A DNA stretch of 64,000 nt, taken from positions 3,844,001-3,908,000 of the forward strand of contig OZ005608.1 of assembly GCA_963930655.1 (NCBI GenBank), given 5' to 3'. The notes under the pieces were generated by a model, which was not told where the DNA came from, made no database searches, and was given only the letters and a program-made list of their open reading frames with translations. Position 1 is the stretch's first letter; each line of letters opens with the position of its first letter. Position numbers and translations under genes: made by a program. Source of the DNA: Myrica gale. Taxonomy: Eukaryota > Streptophyta > Magnoliopsida > Fagales > Myricaceae. Shown here piece after piece: positions 63,467 to 64,000 of this stretch.

Positions 63467-64000
63467 CCCATTATTGATCACTGCGATTTGTGAAAAAGCT
63501 TTTATATCGGCCATCAACTAAAGGTAGCAAAGAAAACAGAGTCACGAGTTTCACAAGAAGCATTTCTCAATTAGTTCAGCGAACTTGTCCCCCGTTCTTT
63601 ATTTTGATTAAAGGGCACACATCTGTTTGAAATAGTTCGTGGAAGTTATTTGAGAGATTTTTTCCTCTATTCGAAACTTTGTGATCGAGTTTCTGAAGTT
63701 CTTAGATTAAGGAAATTGAATACTCTGTTTAGTCTTATCAATGCTGATAAATGCCGTTTTTCAGATGATTAATATGACAATCTTGATTGTTCCATTTGAC
63801 TATCATAACTCCACTCAAACCTTCTTACACCCTTTACATGTAGGAATTATGATCTTCGCGACGTTTTGGGGTTGCATTTTCACCTTTCACCTCCAATTAA
63901 ACCAATACATGAAGAGATATCCTTTGGTCTCTCAACTCATTTGGTTTCACGATTTGTGATGTTGTGTCTAAAAAGACTTCTGTTGCAGCTTCTAGGGTAG
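63467..64000. other. Downstream flank of the PrmC gene, nothing recognised
   Basis: Probably contains the 3' UTR of the methyltransferase gene. A 72-codon + frame (63741-63959) with hydrophobic stretches has no family resemblance and is not called. Confidence 0.5.

Noticed and set aside
63741-63959. 72-codon + frame with hydrophobic stretches downstream of PrmC
   Set aside because: No family resemblance, no exon partners, and it lies in a probable 3' flank.

Overview
The window is nuclear DNA from a flowering plant, almost certainly a eudicot. Evidence: spliced genes with GT-AG introns, a plant-type PPR gene, a class XII-type LRR receptor kinase, a class III peroxidase fossil, L1-type LINEs with an RNase H or zf-RVT tail, a Ty1-copia element primed by initiator tRNA-Met, CACTA, Harbinger and Mutator-like DNA transposon traces, and AT-rich intergenic DNA. 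I cannot name the species; the style suggests a woody rosid, but that is a guess.

Layout. 1-2.4 kb looks like the right part of a CACTA transposon carrying two exon-like blocks. 3.9-29.8 kb is one large gene on the + strand, a homologue of TTI1 (partner of TEL2 in the TTT chaperone complex for PIKK kinases). I could place 17 exons adding up to about 1378 codons. Its introns are swollen by L1 elements: a truncated + copy at 8.0-9.8 kb, a nearly full-length minus copy at 17.3-23.0 kb with an 18-bp target-site duplication, a short 3' stub at 25.6 kb and an ORF1-only copy at 26.0-28.3 kb. One TTI1 splice donor (15861) reads GA instead of GT.

31.0 kb holds a small secreted cysteine-rich protein gene (minus). 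34-40.5 kb is a gene graveyard on the minus strand: a decayed peroxidase (PER48-like) with a six-unit repeat after its signal peptide, scattered exons of a proteasome alpha-2 (PAB) copy, and the last exon of a UTP20-like gene lying antisense just in front of the next gene. 40.55-43.0 kb is an intact two-exon PLS/E-type PPR gene (+).

46.5-57.5 kb is an LRR receptor-like kinase of the EFR/FLS2/XA21 type (minus), now a pseudogene. Besides small lesions, four separate mobile elements sit inside its exons, each with recognisable ends and duplicated target: a Mutator-type MITE, a Harbinger-type MITE, a 5'-truncated L1 and a young Ty1-copia element. Further LINE tails and a MITE follow. 60.1-63.5 kb is an intact three-exon gene for an organellar PrmC/HemK release-factor glutamine methyltransferase (+), with a SINE in its first intron.

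The intact genes (TTI1, the cysteine-rich peptide, PPR, PrmC) are unrelated housekeeping or organelle genes and do not form a pathway. The strongest points are the stepwise destruction of the receptor kinase, the possible splice-site lesion in TTI1, the half-L1, and the peroxidase with a frame-cycling repeat. I found no convincing new biological system.
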